From the NCBI RefSeq assembly GCF_000292915.1, contig NC_018513.1, positions 2,542,001 to 2,606,000 on the forward strand: a stretch of 64,000 nucleotides of DNA. The letters are read 5' to 3'. Source of the stretch: Burkholderia cepacia GG4 (lineage in GTDB: Bacteria; Pseudomonadota; Gammaproteobacteria; Burkholderiales; Burkholderiaceae). Below the pieces are notes generated by a model that made no database searches, was not told the DNA's origin, and saw nothing but the letters and a program-made list of their open reading frames with translations. The position numbers were made by a program, and so were the translations under genes. This document shows positions 41,085 to 51,612 of this stretch, one piece after another (the stretch's first letter is position 1; the number at the start of each line of letters is the position of its first letter).

Positions 41085-42146
41085 TCACTGCGGGTGCACG
41101 GCCTCCATCCCGTCGAGCAGCGCCTTGTGGAACGCGTCCGGATCCTGGATCTGCGGCGCGTGCCCGAGCGCCGGGAATTCGACCAGCTGTGCGCCGGGGA
41201 TCGCCGCCTGCGTGCGCTTCGCGAGTTCCGGGTAACGGCCGAGCTTCGCGTGCACGTCGGGCGGCGCCACGTCCTTGCCGATCGCGGTCGTGTCCTTGTC
41301 GCCGATCAGCAGCAGCGTCGGCACGCGGATCGCGCCGAGTTCGTAGACCACCGGCTGCGTGAGGATCATGTCGTAGATCAGCGCGGAATTCCACGCGACC
41401 GCGTCGCGCCCCGGGCCGCGATACATGCCGGCGAGCATCTGCACCCAGCGCTCGTACGACGGCGCCCACTTGCCCGCGTAGTACGTCGCCTGTTCGTAGC
41501 GGCGAATCCCGTCGGCGTTGGTCTTCTGCTCGCGTGCATACCAGTAGTCGATCGACAGCGGCGGCACGCCGAGTGCCTTCCAGTCCTCGAGGCCGATCGG
41601 GTTCACCAGCGCGAGCTGGTCGGTCGCCTTCGGATACATCAGCGCGTAGCGCATCGCGAGCATCCCGCCCGTCGAATGGCCGACGATCGTCGCCGATTTC
41701 ACGCCGATCGACTCGAGCAGCGCATGCGTGTTGCGTGCGAGCTGCTGGAAGCTGTACTGGTAGCGCTCGGGTTTCGACGACTTGCAGAAGCCGATCTGGT
41801 CCGGTGCGATCACGCGATAGCCGGCGCGGCTCAGCACGCCGATCGTATCTTCCCAGGTCGCCGCGCAGAAGTTCTTCCCGTGCAGCAGCACGACGGTGCG
41901 GCCGTTCGGGTGAGCCGGCTGCACGTCCATGTACATCATCTCGAGGGTTTCGCGCTGCGACACGAACGCATAGCGGTGCACCGGCTCCGGATAGGCGAAG
42001 CCTTCCAGCCGCGGGCCATACGCCGGCCCGTCGTTGCCGGCGGGCGCCGGGACGGCAGCCGCGACCGAGGTCGCGCATGCGGCGGCGATGCCCGCGCCGA
42101 GCACGGCGGCGCGCGCGAGGGAAAACATGTTGCAAATCGAAAACAT
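41085..42146 (-). CDS. Exported alpha/beta hydrolase
   Basis: 353 residues from the ATG at 42146; a GTG three codons upstream is an alternative. The signal peptide (hydrophobic about 8-30) is followed by an alanine-rich cleavage site. Catalytic serine in IVGHSTGGMLAMRYA, oxyanion segment VVLLHGKNFCAATW, acid near LLLIGDKDTTAIG and histidine in PALGHAPQIQDP. Likely a periplasmic esterase or lipase; the substrate is unknown. It stands alone, divergent from pdxY. Confidence 0.87.
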   Translation of the reverse strand: MFSICNMFSLARAAVLGAGIAAACATSVAAAVPAPAGNDGPAYGPRLEGFAYPEPVHRYAFVSQRETLEMMYMDVQPAHPNGRTVVLLHGKNFCAATWEDTIGVLSRAGYRVIAPDQIGFCKSSKPERYQYSFQQLARNTHALLESIGVKSATIVGHSTGGMLAMRYALMYPKATDQLALVNPIGLEDWKALGVPPLSIDYWYAREQKTNADGIRRYEQATYYAGKWAPSYERWVQMLAGMYRGPGRDAVAWNSALIYDMILTQPVVYELGAIRVPTLLLIGDKDTTAIGKDVAPPDVHAKLGRYPELAKRTQAAIPGAQLVEFPALGHAPQIQDPDAFHKALLDGMEAVHPQ

Positions 42147-42320
42147 GGCGCTCACGGTAATGGGAAATGCACGCGGTCAGCCGGGCGGCTTCACGCCCCG
42201 CGATTCTACGCGGTCGGGCTGACGACGGCGCGCAACACTCGATGGCCGCACGACTTCCGCGCGCGCGACGAACTCGGGTATCGTGTGACGTGACCCTGAA
42301 ACGCCTGCAGGCGAGCTCCC

Positions 42321-43181
42321 ATGAAAAACGTCCTCAGCATTCAGTCGCACGTCATCTACGGACACGCCGGCAACAGTGCGGCCGTGTTCCCGATGCAGCG
42401 CCTCGGCGTCAACGTCTGGCCGCTCAACACCGTCCAGTTGTCGAATCACATGCAGTACGGCCATTGGGCCGGCAGCGCGATCGATGCCGCGAAGATGGAG
42501 CAGCTCGTCGACGGCGTCGCCGCGATCGGCGCGCTCAAGCGCTGCGACGCGGTGCTGTCCGGCTTCGTCGGCTCGCCGCCGCAAGCGCGCGCGACGGTCG
42601 AGATCGTGCGCGCGGTGAAGGCGATGAACCCGAACGCGTGGTACTTCTGCGATCCGGCGATGGGCCAGACGGGCGGCATCCGGCCCGAACCCGGGGTCGA
42701 GGAATTCATCGTCCAGGAAATGCCGGCGCTCGCCGACGGCATGGCGCCGAACCACACCGAGCTACAGAAGCTCGCCGGGCGGCGCATCGAGACCGTCGCC
42801 GAAGCCGTCGAAGCGTGCCGCGCGCTGATCCGCCGCGGCCCGAAGATCATCCTCGTCAAGCACCTGCACGACCGCAACAGTCCGGCCGACCGTTTCAACA
42901 TGCTCGCCGTCACCGAAACCGAAGCGTGGATCGGCCAGCGCCCGCTGTACGCATTTCCGCGCCACCCGGTCGGCGTCGGCGACCTCACCAGCGCCATTTT
43001 CGTCGCGCGCCGGCTGCGCGGCGACTCGGTGCGCGCCGCGTTCGAGCACACGCTCGCGGCCGTGCACGCGGTCGTGAAGGCGACCTACGACGCACGCCGC
43101 TACGAGCTCGAACTCGTCGCCGCGCAGGACGAAATCGCCAGCCCGAGCGAGTGGTTCGGCGCGTGGGTGACCGACGCCTGA
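42321..43181 (+). CDS. pdxY: Pyridoxal kinase
   Basis: 286 residues, a normal length. Ribokinase-type fold with [17 protein letters not shown] at the start, [11 protein letters not shown] in the middle and the catalytic [17 protein letters not shown] near the C terminus. It phosphorylates pyridoxal in the B6 salvage pathway, using ATP. The GAGCTCCC before the start is a weak ribosome site. Single gene. Confidence 0.93.
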   Translation: MKNVLSIQSHVIYGHAGNSAAVFPMQRLGVNVWPLNTVQLSNHMQYGHWAGSAIDAAKMEQLVDGVAAIGALKRCDAVLSGFVGSPPQARATVEIVRAVKAMNPNAWYFCDPAMGQTGGIRPEPGVEEFIVQEMPALADGMAPNHTELQKLAGRRIETVAEAVEACRALIRRGPKIILVKHLHDRNSPADRFNMLAVTETEAWIGQRPLYAFPRHPVGVGDLTSAIFVARRLRGDSVRAAFEHTLAAVHAVVKATYDARRYELELVAAQDEIASPSEWFGAWVTDA

Positions 43182-43453
43182 CGCACCCGCATCGCCACGC
43201 CCCGGCGTGCCACGCGCGCCCCGCCTCGCCTCCCCTTCGCCTCTCCCCGCAGCACGTTCGACGCCGCAACGCCTGCCGAACACCGTCCGGTTCGCACCCG
43301 CAAACGTTTCCGGACTTCACATGAATGACACCGAATCCTCGCTATGCTCGCGGCGGCACGACCGGCGCAGCCGCATCCTGCGCTCCGGACGCGCCCGCTT
43401 GTTCTCCGCATGTCCCGCCAATCGGCTCCCCCCTTTATCGCACGATAACGACC

Positions 43454-45598
43454 ATGACCCGATCGAACCGTCGTGACTTCCTGCGCGTCGCCGCCGGCAC
43501 CGCCGGCGCCGCCGCGCTGAACCTGTTCCCGCCCGTGATCCGCGATGCGCTCGCCATTCCCGCGAACCGCCGTACCGGCACGATCCGCGACATCGAACAC
43601 ATCGTGATCCTGATGCAGGAGAATCGCTCGTTCGACCATTACTTCGGCACGATGCGCGGCGTACGCGGCTTCGGCGACCCGCGCCCGCTGCGCCTCGCGA
43701 ACGGCAAGTCGGTGTTCCACCAGCCGGTCGGCCCGGCCGAGCTGCTGCCGTTCCACCCGGGCGCGGACAAGCTCGGGCTGCAGTTCCTGCAGGACCTGCC
43801 GCACGGCTGGCAGGACATGCACGCGGCATGGAACAAGGGCCGCTATGACCAGTGGGTGCCGAACAAGGGCACCACGACGATGGCGTACCTGAAGCGCGAC
43901 GACATCCCGTTCCACTACCAGCTCGCCGACGCGTTCACGATCTGCGACGCGTACCACTGCGCGATCCCGAGTTCGACCGACCCGAACCGCTACTACATGT
44001 GGACCGGCTACGTCGGCAACGACGGCACGGGCGGCGGCCCGGTGCTCGGCAACGAGGAACAGGGCTACGGCTGGACGACCTATCCTGAAGTGCTCGAGCA
44101 GGCCGGCGTGTCGTGGAAGATCTACCAGGACGTCGGCACGGGGCTCGACGCGAACGGCTCGTGGGGCTGGACGCAGAACCCGTACATCGGCAACTACGGC
44201 GACAACGCGCTGCTCTACTTCAACCAGTACCGCAGCGCGCTGCCCGGCACGCCGCTGTACGACAAGGCGCGCACCGGCACCAACATCAGCACCGGCGGCA
44301 CGCTGTTCGACGTGCTGCAGCAGGACGTGAAGAACGGCACGCTGCCGCAGGTGTCGTGGATCTGCGCGCCGGAAGCGTACTCGGAGCACCCGAACTGGCC
44401 GGCCAACTACGGCGCGTGGTACATCGAGCAGGTGCTGAAGGTGCTGGTGTCGAATCCGGACGTGTGGAGCAAGACCGCGCTCTTCATCACCTACGACGAG
44501 AACGACGGTTTCTTCGACCACGTGCCGCCGCCGTTCGCACCGCAGTCACCCGACAACGGGCTGTCGACGGTCGCGACGACCAACGAGGTGTTCGCCGGCG
44601 ACGCGTCGCACATGGCCGGCCCGTACGGGCTCGGGCCGCGCGTGCCGATGCTGGTCGTGTCACCGTGGACCAAGGGCGGCTGGGTCTGTTCGCAGACCTT
44701 CGATCACACGTCGCTGCTGCAATTCATCGAGGCGCGCTTCGGCGCGCAGTACCCGGTGACCGCCGCCAACGTGTCGCCGTGGCGCCGTACGGTGTGCGGC
44801 GACCTGACCGCCGCGTTCGACTTCGCGACCTCGGACGCCGCGTGGCCGACGCTGCCCGACACGAGCGGCTATGCGCCGCCCGATCGCGCGCGCCATCCCG
44901 ACTACATCCCGGTGCCGCCGGTCCTGCAGAAGCTGCCGAAGCAGGAGGCCGGGCTGCGTCCGGCACGTGCACTGCCGTACGAGCTGTTCGTGCACGGCCG
45001 CGTCGAATCCGTGAACGGCCTGTTCCGGCTGACCTTCGCGAACACCGGCCGTGCGGGCGCAGCGTTCCAGGTGCAGTCGCGCAACCGCCTCGACGGCCCG
45101 TGGGCGTACACGGTCGAGGCCGGCAAGCGGATCGCCGACACGTGGAGCGCCGCGGCGTCGCTCGGCCTGTACGACCTCGACGTGTACGGCCCGAACGGCT
45201 TCTACTGCCATTTCCGCGGCCCGTTCGCGACCGGCGTCGGCAGCGCCAACGTGAACCCCGAAGTGATCTACGGCTACGACGTCGCGAACGGCAACATCAC
45301 GCTGCGCCTGATGAACCGCGGCCACAAGGCCGTCCGGCTCAAGGTGACGAACGCGTACGGCCACGGCCACGCGCGCACGTTCGACCTCGCACCGGGCGCG
45401 CACGTCGATGACTACTGGGATCTGCGCGGCAGCCACGGCTGGTACGACCTGACCGTCAGCGACGGCCGGCTGCTCGGCTTCCTGCGCCGCTTCGCGGGCC
45501 ACGTCGAGACCGGCCGCCCGAGCACGAGCGACCCGGCGATCCGCGCGAACGCGTCGCACGACGACGAAGAAGCAGCGTCGGACGCCCTGTCCGACTGA
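43454..45598 (+). CDS. plcN: Non-haemolytic-type phospholipase C
   Basis: 714 residues from the ATG at 43454. The Tat signal NRRDFLRVAAGTAG directs export of the folded enzyme. The phosphoesterase domain opens with IVILMQENRSFDHYFGT and continues with ITYDENDGFFDHVPPP; metal and catalytic residues are conserved. Two C-terminal beta domains (about 510-690) are typical of the Pseudomonas PlcH/PlcN group. It hydrolyses phosphatidylcholine and may act in phosphate scavenging or on host lipids. No PlcR-type chaperone gene is adjacent. Confidence 0.92.
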   Translation: MTRSNRRDFLRVAAGTAGAAALNLFPPVIRDALAIPANRRTGTIRDIEHIVILMQENRSFDHYFGTMRGVRGFGDPRPLRLANGKSVFHQPVGPAELLPFHPGADKLGLQFLQDLPHGWQDMHAAWNKGRYDQWVPNKGTTTMAYLKRDDIPFHYQLADAFTICDAYHCAIPSSTDPNRYYMWTGYVGNDGTGGGPVLGNEEQGYGWTTYPEVLEQAGVSWKIYQDVGTGLDANGSWGWTQNPYIGNYGDNALLYFNQYRSALPGTPLYDKARTGTNISTGGTLFDVLQQDVKNGTLPQVSWICAPEAYSEHPNWPANYGAWYIEQVLKVLVSNPDVWSKTALFITYDENDGFFDHVPPPFAPQSPDNGLSTVATTNEVFAGDASHMAGPYGLGPRVPMLVVSPWTKGGWVCSQTFDHTSLLQFIEARFGAQYPVTAANVSPWRRTVCGDLTAAFDFATSDAAWPTLPDTSGYAPPDRARHPDYIPVPPVLQKLPKQEAGLRPARALPYELFVHGRVESVNGLFRLTFANTGRAGAAFQVQSRNRLDGPWAYTVEAGKRIADTWSAAASLGLYDLDVYGPNGFYCHFRGPFATGVGSANVNPEVIYGYDVANGNITLRLMNRGHKAVRLKVTNAYGHGHARTFDLAPGAHVDDYWDLRGSHGWYDLTVSDGRLLGFLRRFAGHVETGRPSTSDPAIRANASHDDEEAASDALSD

Positions 45599-45956
45599 CG
45601 ACGGCACACGCGGCGCGGCCCCGCCGGGGCTGCGCCGCCTGCCCGTCCGCACCCGCCTCCCGTCCGTTCGTGACGGGAAACTCCCGATACCGGCCGCCCG
45701 CGCACGCGCGGAAGCTATGCGCAAATCCGCACCAAATGCGCGGCAAATTGCCAAGACCCGTGCATATCGGCGACCTATATATCGAGGCGATCGGGGCTCC
45801 TCGCCGAGCCTGACGGGAGATTCTTCCGGGAATCATCAGCATGCCGACCTCCCCGCCCGATTCCGAGAAGCGGTCGAACCGCCCACCCGTCGCACGCGCC
45901 CGGCCCGCCGGATGCGTGCGGTACCCACCCGCTGGTGTAGAACAAGAGGAACGAAC
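45599..45956. other. 358-base intergenic region
   Basis: Between plcN and the binding-protein gene. An AT-rich CTATATATCG at about 45772 may mark the promoter of the binding-protein gene. Nothing else is supported. Confidence 0.5.
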
Positions 45957-47105
45957 ATGAAATTCCGTCATTCCCTGCTGTCGGTGTCAGTCGTATCCGC
46001 GCTAGCCGTCCTCTCGCAACAGGTCGCCCGGGCCGCCGACGCGACCGACGTGAAGGTCGGCTTCGCCGCGCCGCTCACCGGCGTGAACGCCGGCTACGGC
46101 AAGGATCTCCAGAACGGCGTGCAGCTTGCGCTCGACGATGCCGCCGCGCAGAAGGTGCAGATCGCCGGCAAGCCCGTGCACTTCGACCTCGTCGTGCAGG
46201 ACGACCAGGCCGACCCGCGCATCGGCGTGCAGGCCGCGCAGGCGCTCGTCGACCAGAACGTGTCGGTCGTGGTCGGCCACTTCAACTCGGGCACGACGAT
46301 TCCGGCATCCGTGGTCTACGACAAGGCAGGCATTCCGGTGATCGATCCGGCCGCCACCAACCCGACGCTCACGGCGCGCGGGCTCGCGAACATGTTCATG
46401 GTGATCGCGACCGACGGCCAGAACGCCGGCAACGCCGGCAAGTACGCAGTCGACGTGACGAAGGCAAAGCGGATCGCGATCATCGACGACCGCACTGCGT
46501 TCGGCCAGGGCGAGGCCGACGAGTTCGAGAAGGCCGTGAAGGCGGCCGGCGGCAACATCATCGGCCGCGAGTTCACCAGCAACCAGGCAGTCGACTTCCG
46601 CGCGCAGATCACAAGCCTGAAGGGCAAGAACCCCGACCTGATCTTCTTCGGCGGTCTCGATTCGCTCGCCGCCAACTTCATCAAGCAGATGCGCCAGCTC
46701 GGTCTGAACGCGCAGTTCGTCGGCGGCGGCGGCGTGAAGGACAACGAGTTCATCAAGATCGCCGGCCCGGCCGCCGAAGGCGCGATGGCGTGGGAATACG
46801 GGCGGCCGCTCGACGAACTGCCGCAGGGCAAGGATTTCGAGCAGCGCTTCAAGAAGCGCTTCGGCGTCGACGTGCTGTCGTACGCGCAGTTCGGCTACGA
46901 CGCGGCGTGGGCGGCGATCAAGGCGATGCAGGCGGCCAACTCGACCGATCCGAAGGTCTATCGCCCGGCGCTGAAGAAGGTCGACTTCGAAGGTGTCACC
47001 GGCCGCATCTCGTTCGCGAACGACGGCTCGCTGAAGAGCGGGATGTCGACGCTGTACCAGGTGAAGAGCGGCGCGTGGAAGACCATCGTGACGAAGGGGG
47101 GCTGA
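45957..47105 (+). CDS. Branched-chain amino-acid type ABC binding protein
   Basis: 382 residues. The ATG at 45957 has AAGAGGAA 6 bases upstream. Signal peptide with cleavage near ARAAD. LivJ/LivK-type periplasmic binding protein: VGFAAPLTGVNAGYGKD, VVGHFNSGTTIPASVVY and IAIIDDRTAFGQGEADEF. Ligand probably leucine/isoleucine/valine or a related compound. No permease or ATPase genes follow, so it must share a transporter encoded elsewhere. Confidence 0.9.
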   Translation: MKFRHSLLSVSVVSALAVLSQQVARAADATDVKVGFAAPLTGVNAGYGKDLQNGVQLALDDAAAQKVQIAGKPVHFDLVVQDDQADPRIGVQAAQALVDQNVSVVVGHFNSGTTIPASVVYDKAGIPVIDPAATNPTLTARGLANMFMVIATDGQNAGNAGKYAVDVTKAKRIAIIDDRTAFGQGEADEFEKAVKAAGGNIIGREFTSNQAVDFRAQITSLKGKNPDLIFFGGLDSLAANFIKQMRQLGLNAQFVGGGGVKDNEFIKIAGPAAEGAMAWEYGRPLDELPQGKDFEQRFKKRFGVDVLSYAQFGYDAAWAAIKAMQAANSTDPKVYRPALKKVDFEGVTGRISFANDGSLKSGMSTLYQVKSGAWKTIVTKGG

Positions 47106-47257
47106 TCGGGCGGGATGGGCGGCCTGGATCGCCAGGCTGCCCTGGCTTGGGCGGTGGCGGGAACGCCGCCCGGCCTCCCCTCGCACGAGGCATGAACCGG
47201 CATGAACCGGCGGGATACGCGGCCGGTCGCGAAGCGATCGGCGCAATCGCGCCGACC

Positions 47258-47274
47258 TCATACGATGACTGATG
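47258..47274. promoter_or_regulatory. Copy 1 of a 17-base motif flanking the FadR-type gene
   Basis: TCATACGATGACTGATG; the first 11 bases are a perfect palindrome TCAT-ACG-ATGA. It matches 48188-48204 at 15 of 17 positions. It lies just past the 3' end of the regulator gene. Confidence 0.4.
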
Positions 47275-47332
47275 TTGAGGTGAGATTCGTCACGACCCGC
47301 GGCAACGCGCAGGCCGTGTCGGCGGCCACGCG

Positions 47333-48094
47333 TCAGCTGGTCTGCGTGTCGCGCTCCGCCTCGGCGGCTTCGTGCGCACGGCGCAGCCGCTCGCGGCTGT
47401 TGGTCAGGTGCGTGCGCATCGCGGCGCGCGCGGCCTCCGGGTCGTGGCGCGCGATCGCCTCGTAGATGTCCTCGTGCTCGTGATTGAGCCGGCCGACATA
47501 GCGCTCCAGATCGTCGCCGGCGAAGCGCGCCGAATTCACGCGCGTGCGCGGGATGATCGACGCGCCGAGCTGCGTCATGATGTCGACGAAATAGCGGTTG
47601 CCGGTAGACTGCGCGATCTGCAGGTGGAACTGGAAATCGAGCTGCGCGGTGTCGCGGCCGCCGCCCGCCCCCGACGCGATCGCGTCGAGCGCGCGCCGCA
47701 GCGCGGCGAGGTCGGTATCGTTCGCGCGCTGCGCGGCGAGGCTCGCGCATTCGCTCTCGAGGCTGATGCGCAATTCGAGCACCGCAAGCACGTCGCGCAA
47801 CGTCGTGATGGTCGCGGGATCGATGCCGAGCGTCTGGCGACGCGCCGGCTCGAGCACGAAGCTGCCGATGCCGTGGCGCGTCTCGACGAGGCCGCTTGCC
47901 TGCATCCGCGAGATCGCTTCGCGCACGACCGTACGGCTGACGCCCTGCGCCGCCATGACTTCGGTTTCAGTCGGCAGCTTGTCGCCGGGACGCAGCGTGC
48001 CGTTTTCGATCTGCGCGGTCAGCGCGTCGACGACATCTTGTGCGAGGCTGCGTGCGCGACGGCGCGGCGCTGCGGGAAGCGTGGGCACGGACAT
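47333..48094 (-). CDS. GntR-family (FadR subgroup) regulator
   Basis: 253 residues from the ATG at 48094, with AGGAAC 7 bases upstream. Winged HTH at about 15-80 (LRPGDKLPTETEVMAAQ, GVSRTVVREAISRMQASGLV), then an FCD effector domain (about 95-235) with the metal-binding His residues (HLQIAQSTGN, HEHEDIYEAI). Such proteins often repress sugar-acid catabolism. It is divergent from the glucarate dehydratase gene, so it is the likely local repressor, with glucarate or a relative as inducer. Confidence 0.9.
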   Translation of the reverse strand: MSVPTLPAAPRRRARSLAQDVVDALTAQIENGTLRPGDKLPTETEVMAAQGVSRTVVREAISRMQASGLVETRHGIGSFVLEPARRQTLGIDPATITTLRDVLAVLELRISLESECASLAAQRANDTDLAALRRALDAIASGAGGGRDTAQLDFQFHLQIAQSTGNRYFVDIMTQLGASIIPRTRVNSARFAGDDLERYVGRLNHEHEDIYEAIARHDPEAARAAMRTHLTNSRERLRRAHEAAEAERDTQTS

Positions 48095-48518
48095 GAGGCC
48101 GGTTCCTTTTTGAATGATCGTAATGTGAGCCGAGGGTTTACGCGGGGTTTGAGCGAACGCCGATGATTCATTATACTGCGTCACAAGTCATCCGACGACT
48201 GATGATCGCGACACGGATCTCCTGTCGACCGCGGCCGGCGCAACAGCGCCTGCCGGGTCCCGTGGTTCGCGATCGGCCGGCATGCGCGCTTCTGCACGCC
48301 GCCGGCTCCCGGTTTCGCGGTCGATCGAAGCGCGCATTCGCGCTTGCTCCGACCCGCCGCGCCACCGGCATCGAGCTGGTCGCCCCCACCCTTTCGGGTT
48401 GCTGTCGACATGCGGGGCTTGCGCGCCGCGCACGTCGGTTGTCGAATGATCGCACCTCCCGCCGCGTGCGGCAAAGCTTTTGCCGCACGGCATCGCCCAC
48501 TCTTTTGCCATCGCCGCC
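48095..48518. other. 424-base divergent intergenic region
   Basis: Between the FadR-type regulator and glucarate dehydratase genes. It contains copy 2 of the 17-base motif (48188-48204), about 95 bases upstream of the regulator start. Both promoters must be here. No RNA gene is seen. Confidence 0.6.
48188..48204. promoter_or_regulatory. Copy 2 of the 17-base motif, candidate operator
   Basis: TCATCCGACGACTGATG, in the divergent promoter region. Similarity to 47258-47274 suggests a binding site for the regulator encoded between them. Confidence 0.4.
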
Positions 48519-49871
48519 ATGAACGCCGTCACTGCTTCGCCTTCCCACGACACGCCGCGCATCGTCGACCTGCAAGCCATTCCGGTCGCCGGCCACGACA
48601 GCATGCTGCTCAACCTGAGCGGCGCGCACGGCCCGTTCTTCACCCGCAACCTCTTGATCCTGAAGGACAGCGCCGGCCGGACCGGCGTCGGCGAGGTACC
48701 GGGCGGCGAAAGCATCCGCCGCACGCTCGACGACGCGCGCGCGCTCGTCGTCGGCCAGCCGGTCGGCAACTACCATGCGGTGCTCAACGACGTGCGGCGC
48801 ACCTTCGCCGACCGCGACGCGAGCGGCCGCGGCCTGCAGACCTTCGACCTGCGCACCACGATCCACGCGGTCACCGCGCTCGAAGCCGCGCTGCTCGACC
48901 TGCTCGGCCAGCATCTCGGCGTGCCCGTGGCCGCACTGCTCGGCGAAGGACAGCAGCGCGAGCGCGTCGAGATGCTCGGCTACCTGTTCTACGTCGGCGA
49001 CCGCACCAAGACCGCGCTGCCCTATCGCGACAGCCGCGGCGCGACCGACGACTGGACGCGCGTGCGCGACGAAGCCGCGCTGACGCCCGAGGCGGTCGTT
49101 CGGCTCGCCGAAGCCGCCCATGCGCGCTACGGTTTCAACGACTTCAAGCTGAAGGGCGGCGTGTTCGACGGCGCGAGCGAGGTCGAGGCAGTGACGGCGC
49201 TCGCCGAGCGCTTCCCCGATGCGCGCGTGACGCTCGATCCGAACGGCGCGTGGTCGCTCGACGAGGCCGTGCGGCTGTGCCGCGACCTGCACCACGTGCT
49301 CGCATATGCCGAAGATCCGTGCGGCGCGGAAAACGGCTACTCGGGCCGCGAGGTGATGGCCGAGTTCCGCCGCTCGACCGGGCTGCCGACGGCGACCAAC
49401 ATGATCGCGACCGACTGGCGGCAGATGGGCCATGCGGTGCAGCTGCAGGCGGTCGACATCCCGCTCGCCGATCCGCACTTCTGGACGATGCAGGGCTCGG
49501 TGCGCGTCGCGCAAATGTGCCGCGACTGGGGCCTCACGTGGGGCTCGCATTCGAACAACCACTTCGACGTGTCGCTGGCGATGTTCACGCACGTCGCGGC
49601 CGCGGCGCCCGGCCAGGTCACCGCGATCGACACGCACTGGATCTGGCAGGACGGCGAACGGCTGACGCGCGAGCCGCTGAAGATCGAGAACGGGCTCGTG
49701 GAAGTGCCGAAGCGGCCGGGCCTCGGCATCGACATCGACATGGATGCGGTCGCGGTCGCGCACGAGCTCTACAAGCAGCACGGGCTCGGCGCGCGCGACG
49801 ACGCGGCGGCGATGCAGTATCTGATTCCGGGGTGGACGTTCAACAACAAGCGCCCCTGCCTCGTGCGCTGA
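48519..49871 (+). CDS. gudD: Glucarate dehydratase
   Basis: 450 residues from the ATG at 48519; a start at 48480 is possible. Enolase superfamily, glucarate group: FKLKGG (KxK base), [10 protein letters not shown] and [17 protein letters not shown] metal ligands, and SHSNNHFD with the His/Asn pair typical of GudD. E. coli GudD is 446 residues. It dehydrates D-glucarate (or L-idarate) to 5-keto-4-deoxyglucarate. No transporter or aldolase gene follows. Confidence 0.92.
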   Translation: MNAVTASPSHDTPRIVDLQAIPVAGHDSMLLNLSGAHGPFFTRNLLILKDSAGRTGVGEVPGGESIRRTLDDARALVVGQPVGNYHAVLNDVRRTFADRDASGRGLQTFDLRTTIHAVTALEAALLDLLGQHLGVPVAALLGEGQQRERVEMLGYLFYVGDRTKTALPYRDSRGATDDWTRVRDEAALTPEAVVRLAEAAHARYGFNDFKLKGGVFDGASEVEAVTALAERFPDARVTLDPNGAWSLDEAVRLCRDLHHVLAYAEDPCGAENGYSGREVMAEFRRSTGLPTATNMIATDWRQMGHAVQLQAVDIPLADPHFWTMQGSVRVAQMCRDWGLTWGSHSNNHFDVSLAMFTHVAAAAPGQVTAIDTHWIWQDGERLTREPLKIENGLVEVPKRPGLGIDIDMDAVAVAHELYKQHGLGARDDAAAMQYLIPGWTFNNKRPCLVR

Positions 49872-49882
49872 GCGCGGGACGA

Positions 49883-49905
49883 ACCGGGCGGCGGGGCCGC
49901 CCGGT
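49883..49905 (+). terminator. Hairpin after gudD
   Basis: 10-base perfect stem ACCGGGCGGC/GCCGCCCGGT, 3-base loop, starting 12 bases after the stop. No U-run follows, so it may be a weak or Rho-assisted terminator. Confidence 0.5.
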
Positions 49906-50072
49906 CACGCGGTCATGCGGCGGATTCGCCCGCGCAGCGGCGGGTGCCTGGCGGGAAAAACCCGCGGGGGTGAAACCGGGTCCAGCTGCCCGCAGCCTCC
50001 CGTCGGGCCGGGCCGGGGATCAGTCGCCGGCCCTGGCCAGCCATATCTGCCCGCCCCGCTGTCCGGCCGCCC

Positions 50073-50537
50073 CTACCCGGCCACGCCAATCCCCCGCGCC
50101 ATCCCCGACGCGGCAACTACGATGACCATCACGAGCACGGCCTGCCAATGGCCGATCCGCACATAGGTCCGTGCGCGGCCGAGATCGGGCATCTGCTGCT
50201 GCCGCGCGGCGATGCGCCAGCGGATCAGCCCGAGCATCGGCACGATCTCGAGCAGCAGGATCAGCACGAGCGCGGTCATCTTGAGGTGAAAGAGCGGCTC
50301 GTGAAGGTAATACGCGGCGCCTTTCTCGAAACCGCCGAATGCGCGCGCGAGCCCCGTCGCGATCAGCACCAGCGCCGACAGCCCCCAGGCCGCGTCGGCC
50401 TTGAACACGCCGGGCAGGTCGGCGGCCTGCGCCGAGGCGATGAGCCGGCGCAGCGCGCGGTTGCGCCCCGCGATCGCGGCGAACGTGACGCCGAACGCCA
50501 TCAGGTGAACGGCTGCCAGCAACCAGCGGACGATCAT
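50073..50537 (-). CDS. DUF2214-type inner-membrane protein
   Basis: 154 residues with four predicted membrane segments (about 3-22, 45-65, 83-104, 130-150) and a short charged cytoplasmic loop. It matches the general pattern of the DUF2214/CopD-like membrane family. It is separated by 37 bases from the next gene upstream on the same strand, and the two are probably cotranscribed. Function unknown. Confidence 0.75.
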   Translation of the reverse strand: MIVRWLLAAVHLMAFGVTFAAIAGRNRALRRLIASAQAADLPGVFKADAAWGLSALVLIATGLARAFGGFEKGAAYYLHEPLFHLKMTALVLILLLEIVPMLGLIRWRIAARQQQMPDLGRARTYVRIGHWQAVLVMVIVVAASGMARGIGVAG

Positions 50538-50574
50538 TGCGCCTCCTTGTCGCCCGCGTGCGGCGCGGGCCGGG

Positions 50575-51375
50575 TCAGACGATCTGCTTGAGCGCCGCGT
50601 CGAGCGCGAGCACCGCGACGCGGTCGCCCTCGGTCGCGAGCGGCGCGCGCATCACGATCTGCCGGTTATGGCCGACGGCCGCCGGCGAATCCCACAGCAG
50701 CTCCACCTTCGGCCGCCGGAACAGGCTGCCGCGCAGCGGCGGCACGACGGCCGGCTGCGCGCCCTGCTCGCCCGCCGCGGACGCGGCCCGGCCAGGCCAG
50801 CGCACCGACAGTTCGCGCGCGTCGTACTGCCCGACCTTGCGGCTCTCCATCCAGACGATCGCGGTACGCGTGAGGGTGTCGAGCGAGATCGCGTAGCGGC
50901 CGACCGCGAAGCGGCGCGCGGCCACGTTGGTACGCCACAGCGGCCGCGGGCGGCACATCCACACGATCGCCGCATAAAGCGCCGGTGCGGCGACGAGCCA
51001 GCCGTTGGTCGCCGTCACCGCGTGCAGCGCGGGACGCCAGCCGGCCGCCCACGCGAACACGCCGATCGACCACACGGCAAACAGGAAACCGATCAGCGCG
51101 AAGACCCGCAGCGCCTGGCGCAGCCACTGCGGCAGCGGATGGAATGGCCGCTCGGCGCGCGCGACGGCGCCCGGCAGCGCGAGCAGCAGGAAGATCAGCA
51201 CGAGATAGACGAACGCCCAGGGCGACGACACCATCGCCGACAGCGACGCGCGATAGCCCATCTGGGACATCGAGAACAGCCAGCGCGCGAACAGCACGAG
51301 ACCGATCGCGCGCAACGCGAAGATCACGCCGGCACCGGGGGCCGGTGCTGCGCGCGTGGTTTTCGTTCTCGCCAA
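50575..51375 (-). CDS. Inner-membrane protein of unknown function
   Basis: 266 residues. About four hydrophobic segments in the first 145 residues (about 18-38, 52-70, 90-112, 120-140), followed by a soluble domain (about 146-266) ending in VAVLALDAALKQIV. I do not recognise the family. The layout (membrane half plus a basic, beta-rich cytoplasmic half) resembles PH-like membrane proteins. It is upstream of the DUF2214-type gene. Confidence 0.72.
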   Translation of the reverse strand: MARTKTTRAAPAPGAGVIFALRAIGLVLFARWLFSMSQMGYRASLSAMVSSPWAFVYLVLIFLLLALPGAVARAERPFHPLPQWLRQALRVFALIGFLFAVWSIGVFAWAAGWRPALHAVTATNGWLVAAPALYAAIVWMCRPRPLWRTNVAARRFAVGRYAISLDTLTRTAIVWMESRKVGQYDARELSVRWPGRAASAAGEQGAQPAVVPPLRGSLFRRPKVELLWDSPAAVGHNRQIVMRAPLATEGDRVAVLALDAALKQIV

Positions 51376-51542
51376 GACAGCTCTCCTCTCGATGTTCGTG
51401 CGGGGCCGGATTTCACGGCACGGCCATTATAGGGACATTACCGTCTGGACAGACGGCCGGATGGCGCGCCGGACCGCTTCCGGGGCCGTTCGCGGCGTCG
51501 GGCGCGGCGAGAATACAACAGATCCGCGCCGCAGATGTGACA

Positions 51543-51571
51543 ACGCCCCGCCGGGGACCCGGACGGGGCGT
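51543..51571 (-). terminator. Possible terminator after the glycosyltransferase gene
   Basis: 8-base stem ACGCCCCG/CGGGGCGT with a GC-rich 13-base loop, about 42 bases past the stop at 51613. The T-run after it on the minus strand is poor. Confidence 0.35.
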
Positions 51572-51612
51572 CGATAAAGGCCGCATGCCGCTGCGCGGCC
51601 AGCGGCCCGGCA

